Source: Orenia metallireducens
GTDB taxonomy: Bacteria > Bacillota > Halanaerobiia > Halobacteroidales > Halobacteroidaceae
Direction: 5' to 3'
Length of the DNA: 48,923 nt
NCBI RefSeq assembly: GCF_001693735.1
Contig: NZ_LWDV01000008.1
Coordinates: forward strand, 471,415-520,337
How positions within the stretch are numbered: position 1 is the stretch's first letter; each line of letters opens with the position of its first letter. A model generated the notes under the pieces. The model saw only the letters and a list, made by a program, of their open reading frames with translations. It did not search any database and was not told the DNA's origin. The translations under genes were made by a program, and so were the position numbers. Below, piece after piece: positions 9,250 through 18,158 of this stretch.

Positions 9250-10410
9250 ATGATATATGTTAATAATGCTGCTACCACTTGTCCTAAGCCAGAAAGAGTC
9301 TATCAAGCAATCAACTCTTGTATGAGAGAGGTAGGCTATAATCCTGGAAGGTCTGGTGGAGTTGGTATATCTAGAATTGAGAGAGAAATATTTGATGTTA
9401 GAAGTAAGGTTGCCAAGTTAATTAATGCTCCTAATTCTTCAAGGGTTATCTTTACTTCTGGTGCTACTGAAGCATTGAATTTAGGGATAAAAGGAATTTT
9501 AAAACAAGATGATCATGTAATCACCACAGAACTTGAACATAATTCTGTACTACGCCCTTTAAGGAAGTTAGAAAGAAGTAATATGATTGAGTTAAGCATT
9601 GTTCAAGTCGATCAAAAAGGTAGATTGAATTTAAAGCAGTTAGAGGATCAAATCCAAGAAAATACTCGCTTGATAGTAACTACCCATGCTTCTAATGTAA
9701 TTGGAAACGTAATTGATATTGGAAGGATTGGGGAATTAGCCCATCAGAGAGGGATTACCTATCTAGTCGATGCTGCCCAGACAGCAGGTGTAGTTGAGAT
9801 AGATATTGAGGAGATGAAGATAGATTTATTGGCTTTAGCAGGGCACAAATCTTTATATGGTCCTACAGGGATAGGTGCTTTATATATTAAGGAAGGTGTT
9901 GAATTAGATACATTGATAGAGGGTGGAACAGGTAGTGACTCCCTATCTACTTACCAGCCTATTCTCTTACCAGATAGATATGAAGCAGGTACTCTTAATA
10001 CTATGGGGATTATTGGTTTAGGTGCAGGGATTGATTTTTTGATGGAGACTGGAGTTGCTAAGATTAGAGCAGAAGAATTGGAACTAGCTAAGAGGTTTAT
10101 AACAGGGCTAGAGAAAATAGATGATATTATAATTTATGGTGATTTAGATGTGGAAGAGAGAGTGGGGGTTGTAAGCTTTAATCTAAAAGGGATAGCTGCA
10201 GCTGATGTGGCTTATATTTTAGAGAATCAATTTGATATATTGGTTAGAGCAGGATTACATTGTGCCCCTTTACTTCATCAAGCCTTGAATACTAAAGATA
10301 TAGGTATGGTTAGAGTCAGTTTTTCCTATTTTAATACAGAAGAAGAGGTAGATATTATCTTAGATGTTTTATCTAAGATAAGTAAGGATAAGGAGGAGTT
10401 TAGTTTATGA
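9250..10410 (+). CDS. Cysteine desulfurase family protein
   Basis: Class V aminotransferase fold, 386 aa, starting YVNNAATTCPKP. PLP lysine is K200 in LALAGHKSLYGPTG; the catalytic cysteine is C338 in RAGLHCAPL, on a short loop as in group II desulfurases. The family releases sulfur or selenium from cysteine or selenocysteine. Position directly before yedF and close to selD suggests it feeds selenium metabolism, not general Fe-S assembly. Stop overlaps the yedF start by 4 bases (ATGA). Ribosome site AAAGGAGTA. Confidence 0.88.
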   Translation: MIYVNNAATTCPKPERVYQAINSCMREVGYNPGRSGGVGISRIEREIFDVRSKVAKLINAPNSSRVIFTSGATEALNLGIKGILKQDDHVITTELEHNSVLRPLRKLERSNMIELSIVQVDQKGRLNLKQLEDQIQENTRLIVTTHASNVIGNVIDIGRIGELAHQRGITYLVDAAQTAGVVEIDIEEMKIDLLALAGHKSLYGPTGIGALYIKEGVELDTLIEGGTGSDSLSTYQPILLPDRYEAGTLNTMGIIGLGAGIDFLMETGVAKIRAEELELAKRFITGLEKIDDIIIYGDLDVEERVGVVSFNLKGIAAADVAYILENQFDILVRAGLHCAPLLHQALNTKDIGMVRVSFSYFNTEEEVDIILDVLSKISKDKEEFSL

Positions 10411-10973
10411 AAGAACTTGATGTAAGAGGATTAGTCTGTCCTAAGCCGGTAATTGAGACTAAAAAGGCTTTAGAGAAAGATGATGAATTATTGGTATTGC
10501 TAGATGATCAAGTTGCCAAGGATAATGTAATGAAGTTAGCTAAGAAATTAAATTGTCAGGTTACTTTATTAGAAGAAAGCGATGAATATCGGCTAACTAT
10601 TAAAAAAGTTGATGGTATTGTAGATAAAAAAGAAGAAACTAAGGGAAAGGTCTATTTTATTAGTACAGATATCTTAGGAAAGGGTGAAGAAGAGCTCGGT
10701 CAAGCCTTGATGAAGGGATTTATTAGTACTTTGTTAGAAATAAACCCATTGCCAGCTAAGATTATCTTTATCAACTCAGGTGTTAAGATTCCTACATTAA
10801 ATGAGCAGGCTAAGGAGCATTTACAAGAGCTAATAGAGCAAGGGGTAGAGGTTGTAGCCTGTGGAGCTTGCTTGAACTATTATGGCTTAACGGAAAAATT
10901 AGAGGTAGGTACTATTACCAATATGTATGAAATTGTTGAGAGTCTAAATAATGGGGATGTAGTATCATTATAG
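10407..10973 (+). CDS. yedF: Selenium metabolism protein YedF (TusA + DsrE-like)
   Basis: 188 aa in two domains. Residues 1-75 are a TusA/SirA-like domain with the LDVRGLVCPKPVIETKK motif and its persulfide or perselenide-carrying cysteine. Residues about 80-188 are a DsrE/F-like domain with VVACGACLNYYGL. This architecture is the YedF family found beside selD. Translationally coupled to the desulfurase (4-base overlap), so the pair probably transfers selenium or sulfur from the enzyme to a carrier. Confidence 0.87.
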   Translation: MKELDVRGLVCPKPVIETKKALEKDDELLVLLDDQVAKDNVMKLAKKLNCQVTLLEESDEYRLTIKKVDGIVDKKEETKGKVYFISTDILGKGEEELGQALMKGFISTLLEINPLPAKIIFINSGVKIPTLNEQAKEHLQELIEQGVEVVACGACLNYYGLTEKLEVGTITNMYEIVESLNNGDVVSL

Positions 10974-10977
10974 AGAG

Positions 10978-11296
10978 ATATTGTGAAACTTTTACTTTTA
11001 AAAAATAGTAAAATTATTAAAAAATATTTCGGGAAAGCTTATCAGCTTTTTTCCCGAGTGACTTTTGCCATTGCTGCAAAAGTCACCAAAAGGTCTAGAA
11101 AAGAATTAAAAATCACTCAGCAATTAGAGTATTAACTATTATAATTAATCATATGCTTTAGTAAAAATTTGATTAGACTCTAAATTCTAGTTCAATTTTT
11201 GCTTCGCTCAAAGCTCAAACAATAATTCTTTTCATTTTTAAAGACCTTAACTATCAACTATCCACTATACACTGGGGTTTAAAAGTATCGCAATAT
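10978..11296 (+). repeat. Interspersed repeat, copy 3
   Basis: Inverted ends ATATTGTGAAACTTTT (10978-10993) and AAAAGTATCGCAATAT (11281-11296). The interior has an AAGCTTATCAGCTT hairpin, a GACTTTTGC/GCAAAAGTC hairpin, GTCTAGAAAAGAATT, TTTTGCTTCGCTCAAA and TTTAAAGACCTTAACT blocks shared with other copies. It splits yedF from selD and probably makes selD a separate unit. Confidence 0.8.
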
Positions 11297-11362
11297 AGCC
11301 ATAAAGCATCATAGTTAAATGTAATTTAAGAGGTAGATTATTATAAAGGAGGTATAAATAAG

Positions 11363-12406
11363 ATGTCAGATAAAATCAAGTTAACACAATATAGTAAGAC
11401 CTCAGGCTGTGCGGCCAAAATGAGTCCACAGACTCTATCTAAGGTTTTAAATCAGGTTGATTTTAAATCAGAAGATGAGAGGTTATTGGTAGGCTTAGAT
11501 AAGTCGGATGATGCTATTGCCTATCAATTTAGTGATGATAAGATATTAATTCAATCTGTAGATTTCTTTACACCGATAGTGGATGACCCATATTTATTTG
11601 GGCAGATTGCTACTACCAATGCTTTAAGTGATATCTATGCTATGGGAGGAAGACCCTTGTTGGCGATGAATGTAGTTGGTTTTCCCCCTTGCTTAGGAGA
11701 AGAGGTTTTAAGTGAGATTTTACAGGGTGGAGCCGATAAAGTGGCAGAAGCAGGTGCAATTATAGCGGGAGGACATACTATTCAAGATGATGAACCAAAG
11801 TATGGTCTATCTGTAACAGGGGTAATAGAAGAGGGGAAGCTACTTACCAATTCAGCGGTTCAAGTTGGTGATTATCTAATCTTAACTAAGCCTTTAGGAA
11901 TGGGGGTTATCTCTACTGCAATTAAAGGTGGTTTAATTACTGATATGCAAAATCATTCAGCGGTTAAAGCGATGACTACTTTAAATGATAAAGCTGTAGC
12001 TCCAATGCAAGAGATCGGAGTCAATGCCTGTACTGATGTAACTGGTTTTGGTCTCTTAGGTCACTTATGGGAGATGGCTGAAGGTAGTGGTGTTGAGATA
12101 GAGGTCTTTGCTAGTGAATTACCTATCTTTGCTGATGCTTTGGAGTATGCAGAGATGGGACTGATTCCTGAAGGGGCTTACTCTAATAAAAAGCATTTAG
12201 AAGAGAAGGTTGAATTTGCAACAGAGATGGAGCAGAGTATAGTTGATATGTTGTTTGATCCTCAGACATCTGGTGGGTTATTGATTTCGGTCTCTGAGGA
12301 TAAAGTGGCTGATCTATTGATAGAATTATATGCTTTAGGTATTAATGATGCCACTGTGATTGCCAAGGTTAGAGGCCATGGTGCTAAGATCAAGGTTAGT
12401 TCTTAA
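11363..12406 (+). CDS. selD: Selenide, water dikinase (cysteine form)
   Basis: 347 aa AIR-synthase-fold enzyme making selenophosphate from selenide and ATP. N-terminal glycine/lysine loop TSGCAAKMSP has Cys16 where many homologues carry selenocysteine, and catalytic Lys19. Motifs DFFTPIVDDP, GGHTIQDDEPKYGL and GVNACTDVTGFGLLGH are intact. Excellent AAAGGAGGT ribosome site. Followed after 18 bases by the DUF3343 gene. No selA, selB or selC lies in the window, so where the selenophosphate goes (Sec, tRNA 2-selenouridine or labile cofactor) cannot be decided here. Confidence 0.95.
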   Translation: MSDKIKLTQYSKTSGCAAKMSPQTLSKVLNQVDFKSEDERLLVGLDKSDDAIAYQFSDDKILIQSVDFFTPIVDDPYLFGQIATTNALSDIYAMGGRPLLAMNVVGFPPCLGEEVLSEILQGGADKVAEAGAIIAGGHTIQDDEPKYGLSVTGVIEEGKLLTNSAVQVGDYLILTKPLGMGVISTAIKGGLITDMQNHSAVKAMTTLNDKAVAPMQEIGVNACTDVTGFGLLGHLWEMAEGSGVEIEVFASELPIFADALEYAEMGLIPEGAYSNKKHLEEKVEFATEMEQSIVDMLFDPQTSGGLLISVSEDKVADLLIELYALGINDATVIAKVRGHGAKIKVSS

Positions 12407-12424
12407 AGAAGAGAGGTTATAGTA

Positions 12425-12691
12425 ATGGGCTTAAATAATGAATATAATTTGTTAGTCTTCAATTCTACTCATCATGCTTTAGCAGCTGAAAGGGTTTTAA
12501 AAGAAGAGGGGTATAAGATTATGCTGGTACCTGTCTTAGCAGAGATTACTGCTGATTGTGGAATGGCAATTAGAATCAATACTAATTCTAACCCTTTAGA
12601 AATATTAAAGAACCATAAGGTAGAGGTAGCAGGTTATTATAGGGTAACAAAGAAGAATCTAGAAAAGAAGATAATAAGATTAAATAAATAG
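12425..12691 (+). CDS. DUF3343 protein, putative Se/S carrier
   Basis: 88 aa, matching the small DUF3343 family (putative Se/S carrier-like) by its opening YNLLVFNSTHHALAAERVL and ADCGMAIRI motif with a single conserved cysteine. Such proteins are regularly encoded beside selD and desulfurases. Here it is co-directional and 18 bases after selD, so it probably belongs to the same transcript. A chaperone or delivery role for selenium is an inference from context. Confidence 0.8.
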   Translation: MGLNNEYNLLVFNSTHHALAAERVLKEEGYKIMLVPVLAEITADCGMAIRINTNSNPLEILKNHKVEVAGYYRVTKKNLEKKIIRLNK

Positions 12692-12799
12692 GATAGGTAT
12701 TAAACTATTTAAAGAACCCAGTCTTCCCAAGAGCCAGCGACTATGTCCCAAGAGTTGCGCAATTTGGTTAGTAAGTTTAGGATATAATATATTTGCAAA

Positions 12800-12837
12800 G
12801 AAAGAGGAGAATCTTCAACTGAGGATTCTCCTCTTTC
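12800..12837. terminator. Bidirectional terminator between selD unit and sporulation peptides
   Basis: Perfect 14-bp stem GAAAGAGGAGAATC with its complement and a 10-base loop, between convergent gene groups. Confidence 0.85.
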
Positions 12838-12857
12838 TATTATGACTTTTAATAACT

Positions 12858-12953
12858 TTAGCAGTATCCCATAGTACCTAATACTAACAAGATAAGGATT
12901 AAGAATAGAACAAAAGCTTCATTATCTTCATAACCGCCTCCGTAATCACCCAC
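12858..12953 (-). CDS. YjcZ-like sporulation peptide, copy A (31 aa)
   Basis: Starts at GTG after AAAGGAGGTG. Product begins MGDYGGGYEDNEAF and continues as one hydrophobic helix VLFLILILLVLG ending TMGYC. This is the layout of the tiny single-membrane-helix YjcZ family of Bacillus, expressed in sporulation. Directly downstream of copy B on the minus strand, so probably the last gene of a B-A transcript. The family link rests on size, the Gly/Tyr-rich head and the helix; function unknown, likely forespore membrane, coat or mother-cell membrane. Confidence 0.75.
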   Translation of the reverse strand: MGDYGGGYEDNEAFVLFLILILLVLGTMGYC

Positions 12954-12990
12954 GGGATGCACCTCCTTTTTATTGATAGTTATATTTATA

Positions 12991-13065
12991 TTACTCTATA
13001 GTACCTAAGATTAACAAGATAAGAACTAAGAATATAACGAAAGCTCCATTATCTTCATAGCCCAT
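12991..13065 (-). CDS. YjcZ-like sporulation peptide, copy B (24 aa)
   Basis: Shortest member: MGYEDNGAFVIFLVLILLIL followed by GTIE. It lacks the extra Gly/Tyr head seen in copies A and D. GGGAGGTG ribosome site 8 bases before ATG. The hydrophobic segment is nearly identical to copies C and D, so this is a recent duplicate. The gap to copy A is 37 bases, without a terminator. Confidence 0.72.
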   Translation of the reverse strand: MGYEDNGAFVIFLVLILLILGTIE

Positions 13066-13169
13066 CTTTTTCACCTCCCTTTGCTGCTGTACTATAATTG
13101 AAGGAATATCTTCAGTAAGTGTTTTAATAGGATTAGATAATTAAATTGTGAGGATTTTAATACTAGGTG

Positions 13170-13250
13170 TTAGTAATATCCATTAGCACCTAAGATTAGT
13201 AAGATAAGAACTAAGAATATAACAAATGCTCCATTATCTTCATAACCCAT
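13170..13250 (-). CDS. YjcZ-like sporulation peptide, copy C (26 aa)
   Basis: MGYEDNGAFVIFLVLILLIL then GANGYY. AGGAGGTG ribosome site. A block upstream (13277-13304) shared with copy F looks like a mother-cell sigma-factor promoter, so copies C-B-A may form one sporulation transcript. Same predicted one-helix peptide as its neighbours. Confidence 0.75.
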   Translation of the reverse strand: MGYEDNGAFVIFLVLILLILGANGYY

Positions 13251-13276
13251 TATCTTCACCTCCTCTTCACTTGGTA

Positions 13277-13304
13277 TATAATATTCAAAAATCCATTTTT
13301 TGTG
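13277..13304 (-). promoter_or_regulatory. Possible SigK-type promoter before copy C
   Basis: Minus strand reads CAC, 16 bases, then AATATTATA, close to the SigK pattern (AC, 16-17 bp, CATAnnnTA). The same block with identical spacing occurs before copy F (13873-13900). Confidence 0.4.
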
Positions 13305-13402
13305 ATTGAATTATAAAATGTCTAAAAATATGAGCCTATTAGGTAGTCAAATATTCTAAGATTAAATTTTTATAAGTGACATTAGTCTGTTACATATAAT
13401 GT

Positions 13403-13444
13403 AAATATAAAGGTAGGGAAAATATTTTCTCTACCTTTATATTT
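13403..13444 (-). terminator. Terminator after peptide genes F-E-D
   Basis: 21-bp stem with one mismatch (arms begin AAATATAAAGGTAG), immediately downstream of copy D on the minus strand. Confidence 0.8.
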
Positions 13445-13449
13445 GATTA

Positions 13450-13545
13450 TTAGTAGTATCCATTAGCACCTAAGATTAGTAAGATAAGAACTAAGAAGAT
13501 AACAAAAGCCCCATTATCATCATAACTATTTCCGTAATCACCCAT
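13450..13545 (-). CDS. YjcZ-like sporulation peptide, copy D (31 aa)
   Basis: Product: MGDYGNSYDDNGAF, then VIFLVLILLILG and ANGYY. AAGGAGGTG ribosome site. Head resembles copy A, tail matches copy C. It follows copy E after 39 bases and is ended by a strong hairpin, so it is likely the last gene of an F-E-D transcript. Confidence 0.75.
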   Translation of the reverse strand: MGDYGNSYDDNGAFVIFLVLILLILGANGYY

Positions 13546-13584
13546 GAGGTACACCTCCTTATTAAACAATATTGACATTGCTAA

Positions 13585-13677
13585 TTAACATCCTCCATTC
13601 ATAGTACCTAAAATCAATAGGATAAGAATCAAGAAGATAACAAAAGCTTCATTGTCTTTTCCACAGTAGTCACCCAT
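13585..13677 (-). CDS. YjcZ-like sporulation peptide, copy E (30 aa)
   Basis: Product: MGDYCGKDNEAF, then VIFLILILLILG and TMNGGC. Two cysteines flank the membrane helix, one near each end; disulfide cross-linking into a spore layer is conceivable but only a guess. AAAGGAGGC ribosome site. A GGTATATAATATT block, as before copies C and F, lies upstream near 13700 but with shorter spacing to the -35-like part. Confidence 0.75.
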   Translation of the reverse strand: MGDYCGKDNEAFVIFLILILLILGTMNGGC

Positions 13678-13755
13678 TATGCTGTTGCCTCCTTTCTGTT
13701 GGTATATAATATTTATCCATTTTCCCTGATAACGACACTAATATTTTCTTTAGTA

Positions 13756-13842
13756 CTAGCAATCGTTAAAACTACCTAAGATTAATAATATTAGAACTAA
13801 GAAGATAACAAAAGCTTCATTTCCATAGCCACAGTTGCTCAT
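13756..13842 (-). CDS. YjcZ-like sporulation peptide, copy F (28 aa)
   Basis: Product: MSNCGYGNEAF, then VIFLVLILLILG and SFNDC; the most divergent head and tail of the set, again with one Cys at each end. AAAGGAGGTG ribosome site. First gene of the F-E-D group, behind a candidate SigK-type promoter. Confidence 0.75.
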   Translation of the reverse strand: MSNCGYGNEAFVIFLVLILLILGSFNDC

Positions 13843-13872
13843 AACAGTGCACCTCCTTTTCTCTATTTGGTA

Positions 13873-13900
13873 TATAATATTCAATAAACCATTTTTTGTG
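13873..13900 (-). promoter_or_regulatory. Possible SigK-type promoter before copy F
   Basis: Minus strand: CAC, 16 bases, AATATTATA, the same as the block before copy C; the two regions share about 30 bases of near identity although their genes differ more. Confidence 0.4.
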
Positions 13901-14090
13901 ATTGTTTATCCATAAGTTCTACTTTAATTGGTAAAAATAGTATGATAGATAGTATATGATTCACCTAATTAATAAGATTACCCTGATTAATTACTCTGTG
14001 ATAATATAAAAATTAATATAATAGAAGGATAATAGAATGCTTTTTATATAAGTTTGAGTAAACTTCAATGACAACCCACTCACATTACAC

Positions 14091-14106
14091 CAAAATGTCG
14101 CAATAT
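14091..14106 (+). repeat. Solo terminal motif of the interspersed repeat (copy 4 remnant)
   Basis: CAAAATGTCGCAATAT matches the right end of the repeat family; no left end or interior is recognisable nearby. Confidence 0.4.
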
Positions 14107-14156
14107 ATCAATTATTATATATGGAAGCTAGTTATTACTAATCTATTAATTAAATT

Positions 14157-14188
14157 AAAAAATACCCCTGAATTCAGGGGTATTTTTT
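14157..14188. terminator. Orphan perfect terminator hairpin
   Basis: 32-base perfect palindrome with arms AAAAAATACCCCTGAA and its complement, carrying A and T runs so it could act on either strand; a second hairpin (ATTCAGAT/ATCTGAAT) follows at about 14190-14216. No gene ends here: it stands in the 680-base gap between the peptide promoter and the amt-MCP promoter. It may end an unannotated small RNA from either side. The rest of the gap shows no ORF. Confidence 0.65.
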
Positions 14189-14433
14189 ATTCAGATTTAA
14201 TAAAAATATCTGAATATCCGCTAGAGGTGATATTTGGATAAGGTAATGGGTATGCTTAACCAAGTTTATAATATTTTAACCTGATTAGTATATCATATTA
14301 ATTCTGGTATAAAGTGTTAATATAAATCTTTAGAACTTCTTTGGGATTAATTTTTAGTTTGTGCTTACTCACTAATGAGGAGTAGTATAGAGAGGCAATT
14401 ATTACTATTATGTAAAAATAAATATAAATTTTT

Positions 14434-14511
14434 TGTCAAAATAATAAAAATCACATTGATATAATAGCTTTCATACCTTATAATTAACATATACATAACA
14501 TAAAGTTTACA
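14434..14511 (+). promoter_or_regulatory. amt-MCP promoter with triple TNACA operator
   Basis: -35 TTGATA (14456-14461), 17-bp spacer, -10 TATAAT (14479-14484), then TAACA at 14485, TAACA at 14496 and TTACA at 14507, each 11 bp apart and starting at the base after the -10. An upstream TGTCA lies at 14434, 51 bp before the first half-site, as at the glnA promoter. Confidence 0.8.
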
Positions 14512-14525
14512 TTAAAAAGGAGTGG

Positions 14526-16778
14526 ATGGTGTTGAAAAGAATGATGATTTCTGGTGTTTTATTATTGTTAATCTTCTTTATAGTATCTAATACAGTTTGG
14601 GCAGAAAGTGTAGTAAGAAGTGAGGAAGAGGTTGCTATTGATACGGTATGGACTTTGTTATCTGCTTTTTTAGTTTTCTTTATGCAGGCTGGTTTTGCGA
14701 TGGTGGAGGCTGGTTTTACTCAGGCTAAGAATGCAGGGAATATTATCATGAAGAATCTAATGGATTTTTCTGTGGGTTCTTTGATTTATTGGATTTTAGG
14801 GTTTAGTATCATGTTTGGGGTAGGGGGTAAATTTATATCATTTAATGGCTTGTTTTTAAAAGGGGATTTTAGTCACTTGGGATTGGATATTCCATTACCT
14901 GCTTTTTGGTTATTTCAAGTTGTCTTTGCTGGAACGGCAGCAACTATTGTTTCTGGAGCTATAGCGGGTAGGACGAAATTTAATGCATATTTGATATGTA
15001 GTTTGGTGATTAGTGGCTTTATCTATCCTGTAGTCGGTTATTGGATTTGGGGTGGTGGCTGGCTAGGTGATATGATCGATTTTGCTGGTTCTACCGTTGT
15101 TCACTCAGTAGGTGGGTGGGCTGCTTTGGCTGGGGCGATAGTCTTGGGACCGAGGATTGGAAAGTATAATGAAGATGGTTCTGCCAATAAGATTCCAGGG
15201 CATAATTTATTAATGGCTGCTTTAGGTGTATTCATCTTATGGTTTGGTTGGTTTGGCTTTAATGCGGGGAGCACTCTTGCAGGAACTAATTTGGATATCG
15301 CTTCTATAGCCATGACGACTAATTTGGCTGCTGCTGCTGGAGCGAGTTTGGCTTTACTTACTAGCTGGCTTAAATCTGGAAAGGCTGATGTTGGCATGAC
15401 CTTAAATGGTGCTTTGGCAGGTCTGGTAGGGATTACAGCAGGGACAGCCAGTGTCAATGATTTTGGAGCTGTGGCTATAGGTGCTATGGCAGGAGTTGTT
15501 GTAGTTTTTGCAATGGATATGATAGAAGGTTTATATGTAGATGATCCTGTTGGTGCTGTGTCGGTACATGGGGTATGTGGTATTTTTGGAACATTGATGG
15601 TAGGTTTATTTGCAACAGAAGGTGGATTCTTTTATGGAGGGGGGGCTGGGTTATTTCTTATTCAATTAAAGGGTGTACTAGCTGTAGCTCTTTGGACTTT
15701 CTCTCTATCATATATTCTTTTTAAATTAACTGATCTAATCATTGGTTTAAGGGTTTCTAATGAAGAAGAGATAAAAGGCTTGGATATTTCAGAGCATGGA
15801 TCTAGTTCCTATCCTGATTTCGGTTCTTTAAGTGGTAGGGTTATCGAGCAGGTATTGTTAGGGTTGAATAAGATGGCTGAAGGTGATTTCAGTACACAGT
15901 TATTCTTAGATGGCTTAAATGACAGTGAAGATAAATTAATAAATGTCTTTAACAGGACAAACAGAAAGGTTAAAGCTTTGATTAGTGACTTGGCTAAGAT
16001 GATTAATACTTTGACTTCTTGTAGTGAAGAGTTGTCTTCGGTTGTTGAAAAGAGTAATTTGATAGCAGAAAGTACTGTGGTTAATATCGATAGTATGAAG
16101 CTTGGTATCGGTCAGATTTCGGCTGGAAGCCAAGAGGCTAGCGCTCTTTCCCAAGAGGCTGCTTCTAAAACTGAGATTGGTAGTGCTAGCTTAGGAGATG
16201 CTATTTTAAAGATGGAAGAGATAAATGACTCTGTAAAAGTAGGAGTTGGAGCTATCAATCAATTGGTGGGTAATTCTAATGAGATAGGTGATATTGTGAA
16301 GATGATTAATGATATTGCTTCTCAAACAAATCTATTGGCTTTAAATGCAGCTATAGAAGCGGCTCGTGCTGGTGAAAAGGGGCGAGGTTTTGCAGTTGTT
16401 GCAGAAGAGATTCGGATCTTGTCCCGCAATACTAGTCAGGCGACCGATAAGATTAGAGATTTGATAAATGAAACTCAAGTTACTTCTAGAAAGAGTCTAG
16501 AAGCTGTAACTGATGTTGAAGAGAAGGCTTTAACTGGTAAGAATGTTATTGAAAATGCGGGAAGTGTTTTTAGGGATATAGAAAATTGCATCGTTGATGC
16601 AGCCGCTAATATTCAAGCTTCTTCAGATGATGCTCAAGGATTAGTTGTTGTAGGTGAAGAAGTTGAGAGTGGTGCTAATGATATTGCTGTTATGTCTCAA
16701 AAGCTTAGATTATCATCTCGAGAATTAATGTCTTTGGCAGAAGGATTAAAGAGTTCTGTAGATGGTTTTACTGTTTAA
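14526..16778 (+). CDS. Ammonium transporter-chemoreceptor fusion (Amt-HAMP-MCP)
   Basis: 750 aa in one uninterrupted frame. Signal peptide (1-28) and an Amt/Mep domain to about residue 415, with the pore D185 and twin histidines H193 (GSTVVH) and H348 (AVSVHGVCG), so ammonium conduction looks intact; the PII-docking tail [15 protein letters not shown] is kept. From about 438 a HAMP-like segment ([13 protein letters not shown]) leads into a methyl-accepting signalling coiled coil with the highly conserved tip [20 protein letters not shown] (about 601-620). Likely an ammonium-sensing receptor, possibly also a transporter, acting through CheA/CheW. The Amt part closely resembles the amtB at 34352. 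The ribosome site would suit ATG 14526 or TTG 14532. Promoter carries the nitrogen operator. Confidence 0.92.
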   Translation: MVLKRMMISGVLLLLIFFIVSNTVWAESVVRSEEEVAIDTVWTLLSAFLVFFMQAGFAMVEAGFTQAKNAGNIIMKNLMDFSVGSLIYWILGFSIMFGVGGKFISFNGLFLKGDFSHLGLDIPLPAFWLFQVVFAGTAATIVSGAIAGRTKFNAYLICSLVISGFIYPVVGYWIWGGGWLGDMIDFAGSTVVHSVGGWAALAGAIVLGPRIGKYNEDGSANKIPGHNLLMAALGVFILWFGWFGFNAGSTLAGTNLDIASIAMTTNLAAAAGASLALLTSWLKSGKADVGMTLNGALAGLVGITAGTASVNDFGAVAIGAMAGVVVVFAMDMIEGLYVDDPVGAVSVHGVCGIFGTLMVGLFATEGGFFYGGGAGLFLIQLKGVLAVALWTFSLSYILFKLTDLIIGLRVSNEEEIKGLDISEHGSSSYPDFGSLSGRVIEQVLLGLNKMAEGDFSTQLFLDGLNDSEDKLINVFNRTNRKVKALISDLAKMINTLTSCSEELSSVVEKSNLIAESTVVNIDSMKLGIGQISAGSQEASALSQEAASKTEIGSASLGDAILKMEEINDSVKVGVGAINQLVGNSNEIGDIVKMINDIASQTNLLALNAAIEAARAGEKGRGFAVVAEEIRILSRNTSQATDKIRDLINETQVTSRKSLEAVTDVEEKALTGKNVIENAGSVFRDIENCIVDAAANIQASSDDAQGLVVVGEEVESGANDIAVMSQKLRLSSRELMSLAEGLKSSVDGFTV

Positions 16779-16811
16779 AATATTTAATTGAAAAATTAAA
16801 GAATTTTATGA

Positions 16812-16842
16812 AGGGTCTCTGTTCTTGCAGAGACCCTATTTT
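16812..16842 (+). terminator. Terminator after amt-MCP
   Basis: 10-bp stem AGGGTCTCTG/CAGAGACCCT with 6-base loop, then ATTTTATT. It separates amt-MCP from the nif promoter. Confidence 0.88.
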
Positions 16843-17011
16843 ATTAAGAGGTTATGTTTTGAAGTTTAGTAATTAATATAAAGTTATGATTTAAAGAATT
16901 TGATTTAGAAAAGAGCATTATTGGTTCATTTTATTTTTGTATAATAATGTTAGTTTTTAAAAAAGTTAAGTTGTCTTAGAGAAGATATTCGTGTGAGGTT
17001 CATTTAATAAT

Positions 17012-17132
17012 TAACATATTAATGTAATGTATTTGTAATATATTTGTTATGTTTGTGTTAAGTTTGGTAAAAAAATCTATTTTTTTCTTGACATAGGATA
17101 AAAATAAGATTATAATTAACACATACTTAACA
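17012..17132 (+). promoter_or_regulatory. nifH promoter with phased upstream and downstream half-sites
   Basis: -35 TTGACA (17088-17093), 17-bp spacer, -10 TATAAT (17111-17116). TAACA follows at 17117 and 17128. Upstream, reverse-oriented half-sites TGTAA 17023, TGTAA 17034, TGTTA 17045 and TGTTA 17056 are spaced exactly 11 bp; a TAACA at 17012 is also 11 bp from the first. Such a layout could allow activation from upstream and repression over the start site. Confidence 0.8.
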
Positions 17133-17234
17133 CACAAATGTAAGAATTAGTACTTTGCGATGTTAGATTTGATAAATATCTTGCGTATCATGTTAGATGT
17201 TTATAGATCTTATGTCAGTTTGCTTCTGATTTGA

Positions 17235-18119
<885 letters not shown>

Positions 18120-18158
18120 TTCAGTGCTTTTTAAATATATGAATCGATTACTAGCGGA

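Noticed and set aside
15101-15457. Long antisense frame within the Amt domain, repeated at 34924-35259
   Set aside because: Mirror of the conserved amt sequence with low-complexity Ala/Pro composition and no start signals.
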